Assembly: GCA_012064385.1 (NCBI GenBank)
Contig: QRDG01000143.1
Coordinates: forward strand, 36,310 to 100,309
DNA from: Puccinellia tenuiflora
Taxonomy: Eukaryota > Streptophyta > Magnoliopsida > Poales > Poaceae
Length of the DNA stretch: 64,000 nucleotides
Direction: 5' to 3'
In this document: one piece after another, positions 42,745 through 55,085 of the stretch
How positions within the stretch are numbered: the first letter of the stretch is position 1
How the letters are laid out: each line of letters begins with the position of its first letter
Translations under genes and position numbers: made by a program
Notes under the pieces: generated by a model
Seen by the model: the letters and a program-made list of their open reading frames with translations, nothing else
Databases searched by the model: none
What the model was told of the DNA's origin: nothing

Positions 42745-44953
42745 CCTCCTCGCCACCGACCGCCCGTCGGGCCTCCGACTACCATGCCGCCGTTGGGAAA
42801 CCCCCTCCTATGCAGGTAGCGTACAGAAGCCACCTCTTGTATTTTTGTACTCCCTCTGCAATTCCGCCTGCTCATTGCCCTCCTCGACCGCCCGTACACA
42901 GTCGCTCGTCACCGGAAGTGTGCAAGTAGGCCAAGGCTGTTGCTCTATCGGGCTATGCAGAAATGCGTTTAGGGTCAAAATGTTATTTACAGAAGGATAT
43001 TGTGTTGGTGCTGATGCCGTCATGCCTAGATCAGGCTTCCTGTACATCATTGGCTTGCAGACTGTAAATACACATACTTCTTCAGATTTTAGAAGCGCAA
43101 ATTGTTCAATTTATTGACATAATAAGCATATTTTTCAGACTTTAGAAGAGGGAGAATTTATTGTGTTCTATTTGTTACAGTGCATACCACATCGCCTGGG
43201 AATATCTGAAAGAAGGCACATATTGAGTAGTGTGAAGAGAGAAGATGTCTTTCAATGTAAGCATGGTTGTCCGATTCGATAACCAGTGAGTAGCATTCCA
43301 ACTATTTTCACACATGTGTTTGAAATTTCTACTGCAACCGACAAATGTCTTATATTGGATTCACTAGGTGCAATTCTTAATTTCCTAGCATATTGTGTTC
43401 TAAAGAATTTAGGCATCTAGGGCTTTGAGATGAAAAAATGATAGGCTCGACACTTTCTTATTTATATTACTAGAACAGCTCATGCAATTCATAATTAGAT
43501 TATACACATTTGTTAACTGTGAATGATTTCAAAAGTTCAGATTTAATTTGAATGTTTTCTATCAGGAAACCAAGCAAAATAAGCGCTGACTTTGTTATCT
43601 ACCAAAACCTGTAGAGTTTATGTTCTATCTTTGGAGTCTTTTCCCTTGTCTATAGATTTTAGGTTTCAGACACAAGCTGGTCCAATGTGTGTGTATGTAC
43701 AACCTGTTAGCTTATATATGATATGTTCCACCACGGCTTGATTGTACATAAACATTATAAGATTCGGCTTTACATATTTTGTATATCTGAGATAGCTTAG
43801 ATTTCACATGTGATATGTTTTGACCATAAAAGCGTTATATTCTAAGGTTTGCATGTTCGGGGACTGCAGGTTATAAGTAAAGACTTAATATTTATATAGC
43901 TACCATGTCGCATGATATTGTGAACTTAACTTTGTCAAATATTCGCATATCTGATACTTCAGCCTTTAATTACTATCATTTTCTGGCCATTGAGAATCTG
44001 AACCTAGCCTATAGCTTGTTTGTTTCAGGTTTTCAGATTCAATACTTTAGAAGATATTTTTCTTTGTTATTGAAGTTCCAGCAAGAATACTTGAGCGGGT
44101 TCTAATTACTAGCTTGGGTGACTAATCATCATGCTTAAAACAATAATGTGGTTTGGTCTTTTTTTTGTATAAACATCATCATTATGGTTCATGGAAGCAC
44201 GTTGTTTCATTCACCAAATTCGACTTCACAAGTAGTAAGGTATATTTGTTATCATTCATCACATTTTTTTTTGTAGTTTCAAACCATATTAGATACAATA
44301 GTGTTTTCATAACTGGAATGACTTGGAGGATATGATGTTCGACAACTTATCTGAATCTTTCTATCCTGACTTTGAGAATGGTAGTGTTCTGGAGGTAATT
44401 GTTTTTTCTTTATGTCATCTGTAGCCTAGCTATGTGCTCTGAACTAGGTCTATGAGAGTATCCTTCATGGTTAGCATGGAGAGGTAATGAATATATGAGG
44501 AAATACTTCTTGTTGTGGTTGAAAGGGGTTGATCGGCTCCAAACAAAGGACCGTTAGGTGCTTGGCCTGTTCACCTATTATATTGTGGGTCGCTACTGTG
44601 TTTCTTCTTCCATTATTATTTTGAAGGGTCCTGGCAATTGGAGGAAGACTTAAATACATTTTCTGTATATATGTTGGAAAAAATCGAAGCATGCTTGAGG
44701 GTAAATATGTTTCAGCAGACCTCTTAGTGGGATTGAGAACTGAGAACATCAGCCTCTTAGGCGAGGATTATAGAAAATAGACTTTTGCTGATGTACAACA
44801 ATCTGCCTGCGTGCAGTTTTGATTTTTGACTTTGTATCCTTTTCTTTTTGTATTTCTGGCATTCTTGTGATGTCTTTCCCCTATGTAATACAAATCAGAG
44901 CTCCCACTATTCTCTTATAATTTTTCTGTGTTATTGAAGTCTGAGAAAGCCTA
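42745..44953. other. Exon-like start then long AT-rich intron-like DNA
   Basis: 42745-42815 continues the GC-rich sequence split by the CACTA and ends at tatgcag|gtagcg. The remaining 2.1 kb is AT-rich with only short frames. I see no identifiable gene. Confidence 0.35.
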
Positions 44954-44962
44954 TGTAATACT

Positions 44963-45370
44963 GGGAGAGGCGTTTTTGCACCCGAGCTCACATGCTCCTC
45001 TTATTTTCAATGAAAATAAAAAAATAGTAAAACATTATGATAAATTCTGAAAAACATTGGAGGCACACACATATGCATTGTTCACATTCGTGCAAAATTT
45101 CGGAATGAAAAGAAATTTCCTGCTCTCTATACACAAAAGACAAAATGAGTGGTCAAAATAGATCTAAGAACACGTTTTTGAAAACACTGATTTGTCTTTT
45201 TTACACAGAGCGCATGAAATGTCTTTTCATTTCGAAAAAAATCACGAGTGTGAACAACTCATATGTGTGTGCCTCCAATTTTTTTCAGAATTTTGCATAA
45301 TGTTTTACTATTTTTTTATTTTGTCGAAAAAACAGGAGCATGTGAGCTCGAGTGGCATTGTGAATTTCCG
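44963..45370. mobile_element. Foldback MITE, 408 bp, perfect 9-bp target duplication
   Basis: The left arm (cccgagctcacatgctcct..., then aaaaatagtaaaacattatg and ggaggcacacacatatg) is mirrored on the right over about 150 bp. TGTAATACT stands on both sides (44954-44962, 45371-45379). The 9-bp duplication points to a Mutator-type MITE. Confidence 0.9.
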
Positions 45371-46022
45371 TGTAATACTCTTCAAATTACAGCTCCCACT
45401 ATTCTCTTTTTTGCTAAACTCCTACTTAAAGTTACAAAATGCTGAAAGAAATATGAAATTCCGGCCATCGTGTTTTCTATCTTTTATCTAAAAGTCCTTT
45501 TTGCAATTGTTGAGGACCGGTCTGTATTGTACGTATTTTTCGTGGTCCTCTCTGTTCTTTGTACCTCAGCACCATCTTCGTGACCTTTTCCACTTCAATT
45601 TTTTTCTGAGGATGCATTCAGGCGCCACACAAGTACATGGTGGTATCGCGAACCGAGGATTCCCCATGCAGCCTTGACACCTCGATGAATGGTCATGGCG
45701 AATATATCATACTCCCCCGTCATTTTTACTCCGCATCTTAGGTTGTCATTAGACAAACTTTACGTTTTTAGAAAAAAAATACCAACATTTATATTACCAA
45801 ATTGATACAATATGTTATACCTAATTGGCAAGCTAAACCAACATGTAGATCACCCGATTGGCAAGCTGATCAAGAATTGCAATATGGCTTACCACATTTC
45901 CTTTTGTAATTGGACACATGAACTATGTTACTTTGCAACATACAACAATTTAATTTTAGAGTTTGTAATTAATTTGCCTAAATATATATTATTAGACGTG
46001 CGTGCACGTGCAAACTTACTAG

Positions 46023-46468
46023 TAGTAAAAAATTATAGAAATAGATGAAAATAGAAAAAAAATAGAGAGTCTAGTCTGAATGAGGATGCCATTTCGGACA
46101 CTTGCCAAATGTAATCGCAAAAAAATAAAAAAGACACCTGCCAAATATGTCTGACGCCCCTAAATTGACAGAATATGGGGTATGTTGTGTTTTTTATGGT
46201 ATGTTGCCAATTTGCCATATGCTTGTGACTTTTTTGGTCGAACATGGATGTATGCCAAATTCACTTTGTATGCTTCAACTCTTGTTAAATTTTTTGTTTA
46301 TGCACGACACTGAATCACAAATATAACCAAATTAAGGTATAATTATAGAGTATAGCTTGAACTGATACAGAGACATGTTAATTTTGGAGCAGAAGGTATT
46401 TTGTTTTGAAGTTATGATATTGTTGTTACTCATCAAGTAATAAATCCTCTTTTGATCCAATATTCCCG
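46023..46468. other. 3' flank of the GRAS gene
   Basis: AT-rich sequence that should hold the GRAS transcript's 3' UTR and polyadenylation region, because the gene reads leftward into it. No separate feature is recognised. Confidence 0.4.
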
Positions 46469-47902
46469 TCAGCACCTCCATGCGGACGTGGCGGCCAGGT
46501 CGTAGCCATGCCAGCAGAGCACCAAGGCGCCGTCCCGCCGGACGACGTGGTAACCCTCCACCGGTGCCCGCCTCACGATCCACTCGGCCTGCGCCGTCGC
46601 GAGATCGCTCAGCGCCGCCGGCGTCCACCTTGCGCGCACCACCGTCTCTCTCCACGGCTCGCACTGGTTCCACCAAGAGCGTACCGCCGCGTAGGCCCTC
46701 TCCCTGACGACGCCGCGATCCACGCGTCGCACGGCGTCATCGCCCGCGCCCACGGCGGCCGCAGCCGCCTCGACGGACTCCGACAACGCCGTGCAGGAGT
46801 CCACGCTGCGCATCAGAGGCATCACGCCGTCCTCCCCAGCGCCCAGCGCGACCTCAGCGTCGACCATGACCACTACCTGCGGATCGGCGCGCCGGATAAA
46901 CTCGAGGAGTGCGTCGGAAGCGTCAGGCCTGGTACTCGCGGCGAGGTGGCGGAAGATGGCCGGGGAGAGGACGACCGCGACGGCCTCGTCGGCGGAGTCC
47001 CGGATGCTTCCGATGGAGAGCGCGCCGAGCCGGACGACGTCGATGGCGAAGCGCACCCCGAGGCCGCACGCGAAGTCCCGAAGGTTGTCGGCGGCCAGCA
47101 ACGTCTCCGCGGTCTCCTCGTGCACGACGGCAGTCACGCGGACGGCGTGCTGCGACGGCAGCCGCCTTCGAGCGGCGACCTCCTCGACGAAGGAGGACCA
47201 CTGCCCGCCGAGGCCAAGGTCGAAGTCGAGGACGTGGAACGACGGCGCCGCGGCCGCCTCGAACGCCTCGAGGAGGGTCTGGGTGGCAGTGAAGCTGGCG
47301 AACTGCGGAATCGGCGAAAGGCACGCGAAGGCTTGCTGGGCACCGATGCGGCGTATCACGTCGACGGCAGACGCCGCGGGGCTCTCGGCCTGGGCCAGGA
47401 ACTGATCTGGCGCGGCGAGAAGGGACTGGAGCGCCTCCGCGAAGTGGGACGCCGCGCGCTGCGGAGGGTGGTGCGGGATGGCCTGCGTGAGCCGAGCCAG
47501 CATCCCGTTCGCGGCAACCGAGTCCCCCGACCAGACGGCCTCCGCGGCGGCACGGAGATGACGCAGCTCATACGACGACTCCACCGCCGGGGAGCAGCAC
47601 GGGCCGAACGGGTCGGCCAGGACGTCGAACGGGGAGGAGTGCTGCTGCGCGCTGAGGGGGAAGAGGTCGCCGGCCCCGTCGTCCTTTTGGTCGGCGGAAA
47701 GGAGCCAGGACAGCGCGTCCCAGTCGTCAGGCGGATGATGATGCGGCACGTGCTGCTCGGTGCCGCCGCGCGCCGGTGCTGCACCGGCTGTGGTGGCGGG
47801 GCTGCCGCTTGAGGTTGCGATTGGGTCGAGCACGGAGGTGGGGACGTCGTGGCTAGCGCTAGCTGGGGAGGAGGAGGAATCGGAGAGTGGCTGCTGCTTC
47901 AT
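46469..47902 (-). CDS. GRAS-family transcription factor, HAM/SCL6-like
   Basis: Single exon, 477 residues. The start ATG at 47902 is the first in frame, preceded by a GC-rich leader. The N-terminus is disordered (PTSVLDPIAT, a poly-His/Pro stretch, WDALSWLL). The GRAS domain spans about 100-477. LHRI has ELRHLRAAAEAV and GMLARLTQAI. The VHIID-equivalent is FHVLDFDLGLGGQW (212-225), the FDxGxGGQW form typical of HAM/SCL6 proteins. LHRII and PFYRE regions follow, and SAW ends with LVLCWHGYDLAATSAWRC. GRAS proteins are nuclear regulators; HAM members maintain shoot-meristem cells with WUSCHEL-type partners. The DELLA motif is absent. The position of the miR171 site is retained but poorly matched. 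No frame disruption is seen, and it reads on the same strand as the next gene. Confidence 0.9.
   Translation of the reverse strand: MKQQPLSDSSSSPASASHDVPTSVLDPIATSSGSPATTAGAAPARGGTEQHVPHHHPPDDWDALSWLLSADQKDDGAGDLFPLSAQQHSSPFDVLADPFGPCCSPAVESSYELRHLRAAAEAVWSGDSVAANGMLARLTQAIPHHPPQRAASHFAEALQSLLAAPDQFLAQAESPAASAVDVIRRIGAQQAFACLSPIPQFASFTATQTLLEAFEAAAAPSFHVLDFDLGLGGQWSSFVEEVAARRRLPSQHAVRVTAVVHEETAETLLAADNLRDFACGLGVRFAIDVVRLGALSIGSIRDSADEAVAVVLSPAIFRHLAASTRPDASDALLEFIRRADPQVVVMVDAEVALGAGEDGVMPLMRSVDSCTALSESVEAAAAAVGAGDDAVRRVDRGVVRERAYAAVRSWWNQCEPWRETVVRARWTPAALSDLATAQAEWIVRRAPVEGYHVVRRDGALVLCWHGYDLAATSAWRC
47484..47504 (-). promoter_or_regulatory. Degenerate miR171 target position in the GRAS gene
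   Basis: In HAM/SCL6 genes the miR171 site encodes ILARLN. Here the same place encodes MLARLT. By hand alignment about 16 of 21 bases match the canonical site as I remember it, with mismatches on both sides of the centre, so cleavage is doubtful. Confidence 0.5.
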
Positions 47903-48007
47903 GTGCGCGAGCGTCCTCCCTTCTGACTCTTGAACTACTGTACAAGACTGTCGCGCCTACTGATTCGCGGGCGAGAGTGCGGCGGAAGGAGGGGGGTTTT
48001 GGTTGTA

Positions 48008-48028
48008 GCGAGAGACGGATATTATAGG
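48008..48028 (-). promoter_or_regulatory. Candidate TATA box of the GRAS gene
   Basis: On the minus strand the text ggcctataatatccg lies about 115 nt upstream of the ATG, a plausible TATA element with a short leader. Confidence 0.45.
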
Positions 48029-48059
48029 CCGGCCGTGCAGCAACCTTTGCTCTTTCCGT

Positions 48060-50466
48060 TTTTGTTTTGTACAGTATCTTTGTGTCTTGATTAAGGAGCT
48101 CTGTCTCAACCGATCACGTGGTCATGCGTAGATGCACATAATAATAGTAAGATAGGCAATTAGGTGCATGAAATTAGCACTAAGAGCAACTTCAATCGGA
48201 TTGGACAAATTTGACCTCTAGTCCGTAATTTTTTTGTTGACCCTGTCCACGGACACGGCCTGGACAACCCCTCAAACTCCTCACACGTAACCACACACAC
48301 CCCATATCCAAATCCTCAAACACATGCATGCACGTCGATGATTTATCAGAAATTTTGAATACTTCAACGTAAATTCTAAATAAGTCTCAATTCAACACAT
48401 AAAATAGCAAATCAACCAATTCATATATAAACTGATACAAGAATGGATCAATTCCTAGCTCACGCTCAGTTGATCTTGTTCTTCGTATGTATGATCCACT
48501 TTGCGCTCTCATCGTCCAAGAGGCTAGCGTCTTGGAACATGACCCTTGAATCTTCTGTGAATCTTGTAAGGTTAACTTTCAATATGTGTGTGGATCTTCT
48601 TCATTTTATCGCATTGATAATTTGTGTGGATCAACTCCCAATATTTTGAACCCTTTTGCTCGGTTACGCATATAGGATCCTTGCTCGTAGCCAACCAAGC
48701 CTTGCATAACAATATATCTCCATGCGTTGAGTAAGAAGTGCCTCTTATCTTTGGCCCCTTATTTTTTGAGTGTCGGATGATTGTCCAACATTAAAAAGAG
48801 AGGGTGTTGTATTATCAATGTTTTAATTTAGAGGTTTCTGGCAATTACTTATGAGATACATCATAAACGAGTCTTAAACATGTATGACCCTAAAATCCAT
48901 CCTAAGTAACGCATATGGCGAAGAAATATACCTTAGCTGTGTCCGGACTTTCGTCAAACATGTGGTTGGTGCACTGAGGATATTTCAACACCCTCCTTGT
49001 ATGTTAGTTAATGAAAGGCCTACATATATTTATATTTAATAGTGTGTTGGCAAGGTCTTGAACTTGAGACCTATTGGCTCAAATACCATATTAAGTTAAT
49101 GCACCAACCAACTCAACCAAAAGTACGAATACGGAAGAGACTAGGCTATATATTTCAACACATTTAGCTAGAGAGGAATTTCTCTGAAAGTCTATACACT
49201 ATGGGAGGATGTACGCAATTGAAAGACGGTTGTATAGTTTGAAGTGCTATATGAGGAATAGGGCACGACCAATTTCATGTGCTTGTGCTGATCACCCAAG
49301 ACATTGGGGGTTGCCATTGTGGTGATCAATCAAGATATTGGGCATGGCTCAAGTGCACTGTAGTGCATTTTGCTATAGTTGTGTATTGCTATGCATGTTG
49401 TAGTATATTGCTTGTGCTCATCATTGTCTGTTGATCACCGGAGTCTTTTTTTTTTTTTTTGCTTGTGGTGACCACCCAACCGAACATCAGCCACAAAACT
49501 CAACATCGATGCAGGCAACCAAACACATAGATTAACTTGACTTAACTGGACTCTTGGATTGTATCTCCGGTGCATTTGAGTGGAATGAACCATTTCGTAG
49601 CTACTCCGTAAAAAACTTGCACAGACGTATCGGTAACACACACCGTATCGCAGAGAATTCCTTAGCAGCCAAGTAAGCTAGACGCCAAGGTCTTTCCCCT
49701 ATCATTTCATTCTCGATGTCGATCCTAGTGGACGCGTTGTGCAAATGATGTCCTCTTTTCCGAGTGATCGATGAGCTGCCCGCCTTTCACATCTCCCTCA
49801 GAATCTCCTCGTCTTTTGTGTGCGGGAAGCCAATCCACGAAATCCTCCTCGTGCGCGCACGGAATTGATGATGTGATATATGCTGGGAATATGATTGATC
49901 GATCGATCGAGCTAAGCTAGCAGCCGGCCAGGCCTTCGAGCGCAAGATGAGAATATTTCCGTGCTTTATTAGCCGCCCCGTCCGCATGCATCTATTTGCT
50001 GATCGAGTGTAGGATGTATATATATTCATAGTTTCAATAAACCCAACAAAGAATATATATATTCATAGTATGTTTACTAAATCTTCTAAATATTCATAGT
50101 TTTGTCTATAAAATTGGTCAAAGTTACAATACATTGACTTTTGACTAAAAATATGCGCCTTCTTTTTAAGAAACGGAGGTAGTACTTCGCTAGGAAAAAA
50201 AGAGGAACATAGACATACATCAGAATTAGGAAGGAATAACAAACTGAAAAACACAAACATGGACCAAACAGAACAATCTAGCTCCAGGAACGAGCAATCA
50301 TTCATTACAACACTTTTTGACAGACACATCTATGGTGCACAAGTATCATTCGAAAGCACACCTCCATTCAGAACAATAAAAATCAACTCTCACATGAATG
50401 ATAAAATTCGCTCTGCTAAAGACTCAGGTAAAATAATACGAATACCAAAATGCTTGCCCCTATTTT
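48060..50466. other. Intergenic region between the two host genes
   Basis: No coding frame of note. 48178-48300 (agagcaacttcaatcgg...) resembles a worn MITE end. 49040-49115 contains a tRNA-like phrase (gaacttgagacctattggctcaaatacca) seen in dispersed grass repeats. 50140-50182 ends in a Stowaway-like aacggaggtagta. The 3' UTR of the kinase gene should lie just left of 50467. Confidence 0.4.
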
Positions 50467-53400
50467 TCATTGACACCAAATCACTTTAGCAGATTGCAAT
50501 GTCCTTATTGCCTCATCTGCACACAAGAAACGGTAATTAGTTTGCTGCAATAGAAAATGAAAAGAAGATAAGCAGAGAACAAAACAACGTTGTCCAAGAA
50601 GGCAACAGAATACAGTTGCATACCAAATAATACGATTGAATATTTGATATGTACAGGTATGCAGGGAGCAAATTTACACCTTCAACACTAAGATACCACT
50701 GTTACTTCCATAAATGCACTTTAATTCAGGACAATCCAAAGGATGTTTACACTTTTGACAATATGGGGAGTTTTGGCAAGAGATAGCCTCATTACTTATG
50801 CAACTAGTAAATATTAATCGGGTATACACTTCAACAAATCAATTAACCAATCCCAAGACTACAAGACAAACAATCTGGTAAAGATTTATGTGACATACCT
50901 GCAATGCTGGCAGCAGAGAAATTGGCAGGTATGTTAGCTTCAGATTCAACGGACGCCTTTGCTGTAGCAATCCCAACTGCAACACTTTGCATAATATTCA
51001 ATCCTCCACATAGAGATGAAAGGACTCCACCAACCAAACAATCGCCCGCACCTGTGAGGCTGATCACTGAGGCAGATGTTGCAGGTACATGAAAAACACA
51101 AGTTCTGGAAGAGCCTTCTCTAGACACGTTAACAGGCATGCTGGGTGAAAAACATCCCTCCAATTTTTCAAGTAACTGAATTGAGAAGGTCGTCATGTTA
51201 TACATTTGCTGATCCTTCATGATGTCAACGTGCTCTTTGCAACATATGAAAACACCGTTCGAGCCAAGTGTCACCAGAAGAAGCTTGATGCCCTTTTCGA
51301 GAAGATAAAACATCGCTGGGCTGAGCATTTCAAACAAATAATCTACAGCTCCCGTTTTGTTGTTGCACTGCTCAAGTTTGACAAAATTATATTTCCCTGG
51401 AGTAGACAGTGCGTTTGCCATGGCAACAAGCTCATTCTCATTTGGGGAAGTGCAAGTTATCTGAATCACCATAGAAAACCGTTATGAAACTTCAAATAGA
51501 ATAGGAAGAAGTTTAACCCTGTCAACTCTTGCTTGGACTCCCCAAAACTACTTCAAATATAATAAACACTAAGCAAGATGAGACAATCCTTTTTGTGCAC
51601 TCACATGCTCCGCAATTGGAGCAATTCTTGAACTCTTTACCACCGAGACAGGCTCAAATAACACGGGCACCCCTGATTCATATGCTACTGGAAAAAAAAT
51701 ACAGTGTTTATCGTTAACTTTTGACCTTACTCCAAGAAAATACGATACCAAAAACATAACATTGATACAATTTAGGACATTCAAGCTAAGCTTTTCAGGG
51801 AAGCTCCTCAAGAAATATGGTGAAAAAGGAGATCGAAGTTCACAACCATACTAAGAAATAATGCCTTCATATAAGAATGCACTCCCTCAATTTCACATTA
51901 CAGGGAGCTTTTTTTTAAGCATGCAGATTAAGAAGCATTTAAAGTAGCTACACCGAAAGATAAAAAAAACCTGCATACCCTTTAAGTAAAAGTGCATGCA
52001 GGAATAGAGCTCAGGGCTTGCAGTCAATTGCATTAGAAGGTACAATGGGTAGGCCTATAGCTTCTTTGATCCTTATGTACGCCTAATAAAACAAAAAATT
52101 CCAGGTGGAAACTATGTGCCCTGTAATTTGAAATGTAGGAAGTACTAAAGACCAAGGAGTGTGTACGAAAGACCAAGATTTGAGTTGTCGATGAACCCTG
52201 CTTGGCCCGGATTTATACAGATTTAGGTTCTGAACTTGAATTTTGAAAGAAAGTAAAAGAGAAAACCAGCTAGTTTATGTTCAGTACTAATGTGGCAATA
52301 TAGTGGTAAGCAGACAAAGTAGGATATATTGGGTTCTTGGGTTCAGCCCTTGTGCTATGTATGGAATTTTCTCTTTTATTTTGGTTTTTCATCAAATAAG
52401 AACAAATTTTGTTTGAAGATCCCTCCAAAAATCTTCTGAGAACTTTTGGTACCACCAGTAATTGTATTCTATCTAGCTTACATGCACACAAAATTAAATA
52501 AGTGAATGGGCCTATTGCCTCTACAAGATAATAAGGAAGTCTAACAGCCTACTTTTGCAAGCAGCTTGAAGTGACCGAGGGGATAAATTGGCATCAAGCA
52601 TTAGTAGAGGTGCAATGGAGATACGGCAACAGAACTGATATATCCAGCTAGGGGTAAGAAAAGTTTCCTGCTCAAAGAAAAATGGAGATAAATAGTGATA
52701 ATTCACACGCGCGCGCGCACACACACACACACACACACGTGTTCAATGTTAAGAAAACAGTATACATTGTGTTACATGATTCTTACAACTGCTTGAACAC
52801 TTGCAACACCGGCAAGTAATTCTCCACTCCCATCAAATACATTTGATACTACTGGGGTTGTAACATCATGAACCTGCAGTATTCCTATGGAATTTCTATG
52901 AGACAATGTTTGCTAACAAAAAATAACAAAAGATTATTAAGAAGGGAAAAATAAAAATAAAAAGAATTTATATAGGGGATTCAGGGTGAAATAATAATTT
53001 AAAATTTTTCTATAAAGAAGACATCATACTATCACAATAACAGTTGAGACCCTATTGGTGGGTTCTCTACATGCAAAACTGGTGCAAGAAAATTGAGCGT
53101 CTTGTGTTAAGAACTGCAATAAGGGCGCCGGAAGACTTAGTCCTAGCCAATTATCTAACTTCGTACCGCTTTATTTAGCAAATTATTTAACAGAATGATC
53201 TATTTATTCAGTATTAGGGTCCAGCCTGAGCTTTCTTAACAAAACATTTATTTCATCCGTTGTTTTCAAAAATGATCCTTTAGGCCCATGCAGTAACTTT
53301 CTACAATTTGACCATCGCTAGCTTAGTACTATCAAAGATCCCAGTACCGAATTATTTAACAGTACTTTCATAAGATTATAATTTTATTCAATTATGCTAA

Positions 53401-54991
53401 CATAAAATTACAGAAAAAAAAACAATAGTCAAAATAACATCATGGGTACCAAGAGAAGTGAACAGCATTATTTCATGAAGAGTTGAGGGAGCACTACGTA
53501 ATTATTAGAAACAAAGTTAACAGGCTGGACCATAAATCATTTTACTTATCAATTTAAGTGTAATTCAAATACATGTTTTTTTAGCCAGTTAAAACCTATT
53601 TATTTAGCTGATTATATCCAAGTCAATTTCAGTTTTTTTAGTTACCAAATAACCCATAGAACTTTCTTTTAGCATAGAATCGTTGATGTACAGGAAAATA
53701 TGGATAATTCTACACTTACCATCTGTGCATAATCCAGCTGACCTCCAGTACTTCAATAGGAAATCCCCTTTAGTACAGTAAAAGAAAAGTATTGGAGCAA
53801 GTTTTCACTCAAGGCAGGAATGGAAGATTATTCTAACATAGGTAAACTCAGTTATTAGAAAAATTAGGTCACCATAAGTACAAGATACCTGCCATATCAT
53901 TTCCAACAACACTAATCATGAGTGGTCGAGTCCCAAGCTTAGCCATGCACTCAGCAATATTTCTAGCTACTCCACCACCAATGTACTTAACCTATGAAGT
54001 TCAAATACATCATCAAATAGTATCCACTAAAACTTCCTTGTTAAATGACAGAAATAAAACTACTGGAGGCTCACAAGCTATATGCCTCAAACATAAGGAT
54101 GCATAAGTATCAAAACACATTGGAAAAAAAAATAGGTTTTCAAAATAATTCGCAAAATCAACTTTTTTGGTTGGAAAAAAGTTAATTTTGGTTAACGAAA
54201 TTGCTCTAATTAGAAAAGTCGGATTAATATAATTCTAATGAAAAAGTCCGCCAGCACACAATCCTTATGTGACATTGGAGCATCTATCTACATTGGCTGC
54301 TTTGGTCTGGGGTTTGAGTCTTGTTACTCCCAGCACGCCAATATTATTGCCATAATTCGAGTCTGGTAGATTACTTTTCCTGGAATTCTGTGAACAAATA
54401 TTTTGTTCGCTGGAGCTGAAATCGTCCTGCCTGGTCAGAAGACAGTGCTTATGATTTAGGTCCTATCGAACCCTATTCTGCAGTTTTTTTTGGTTGCCTG
54501 GGACCTAAATCTCCCAATCACAGGGAGCAAATTCAACTACAGTTTACCGTCCACGGAATTAGGCTACTGGTCACGGCTGATCAAAACGTCCCATGTTCAG
54601 ACCTCCATCATGTACTCAGCAAAATATCATTTGATCCAAGCTAACAACTTGTGAAACTAGGGACGTGTTCAAAGCAACAAGGGTGGTTTACCATCCCAGG
54701 AACGGTGGTACCAGGTTGTGGCTGCACGGAGGGCTTCGCGTGGATGTCCAACACCATTCCGCCGATGATCACTGGGCTCGGTCCTGCTTCCCCGGCGCTT
54801 AACGGATTCTGCGCAGAAAAACGAACCGGATTAAGCGAGGGCGACTTAGGAGGGGGCTGAGTGGGATGGCAGGCTGGCGTCTCTTGAAGGTTCGCCCGTA
54901 CCAGGCTAAGGAGGGGCGATGGCCGAGGGTGGAGATGGCGGCGGATGTACTCCATCCTCCGGCGGGACGACGAGGCGGTGTCCTCCGCCAT
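50467..54991 (-). CDS. pfkB-family carbohydrate kinase, probable pseudouridine kinase (eight exons)
   Basis: Minus-strand exons, first to last: 54692-54991, 53889-53991, 53720-53767, 52787-52884, 52553-52667, 51605-51687, 50899-51460 and 50467-50516. All junctions are GT-AG and keep frame, giving 452 residues. Key parts are PVIIGGMVLDIHAKP in exon 1, GGGVARNIAECMAKLGTRP (pfkB signature 1 region) in exon 2, LLMLDANLSP in exon 5, SPNENELVAMANAL and VTLGSNGV in exon 7, and LTGAGDCLVGG with the catalytic Asp near residue 389. The text resembles the plant pseudouridine kinase that phosphorylates pseudouridine from RNA breakdown before a glycosidase cleaves it, in peroxisomes in Arabidopsis by my memory. 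The start ATG (54991) gives MAEDTASSS; a later Met at codon 13 (MEYIRRHL) fits the family start better. A TIR element begins 95 bp upstream. Confidence 0.88.
51881..52145. mobile_element. Stowaway-like MITE in kinase intron 5
   Basis: Left text actccctcaatttcacattacaggg and right text ccctgtaatttgaaatgtaggaagt are imperfect inverted repeats of about 25 bp. Flanking TA is not clear. It lies within the intron between exons 5 and 6. Confidence 0.55.
52704..52739. repeat. Compound (CG)n(CA)n microsatellite in kinase intron 4
   Basis: A run of cg dinucleotides passes into about ten ca dinucleotides. It is likely to be length-polymorphic. Confidence 0.95.
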
Positions 54992-55085
54992 GGTGACAGC
55001 CTGACAGGCCCGACGGCGTCGAGATCGAGGGGACGGCGGCGGCCAAGTGCGAGTGGGGAATGACTTGGACGATTTTTTTTCTCCC

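Larger units (their letters stand above)
36255..46022 (+). mobile_element. Candidate Helitron hosting nested elements
   Basis: The left end reads a|TCTCTACTAATAAAAG, a common 5' start of grass Helitrons. The right end reads gcgtgcacgtgcaaacttaCTAG|T. It has a palindromic GC-rich hairpin region 10-12 bp before a terminal CTAG followed by T, the Helitron 3' pattern. The implied 9.8 kb includes a PIF/Harbinger element, a CACTA and a MITE, each with its own ends, so the Helitron itself would be about 4.9 kb. No Rep/helicase is encoded. The two ends could belong to different Helitrons. Confidence 0.45.

Noticed and set aside
46508..47812. 434-codon plus-strand open frame opposite the GRAS gene
   Set aside because: It is a shadow of the GC-rich GRAS coding strand; the minus strand has clear GRAS motifs and the plus frame has none.
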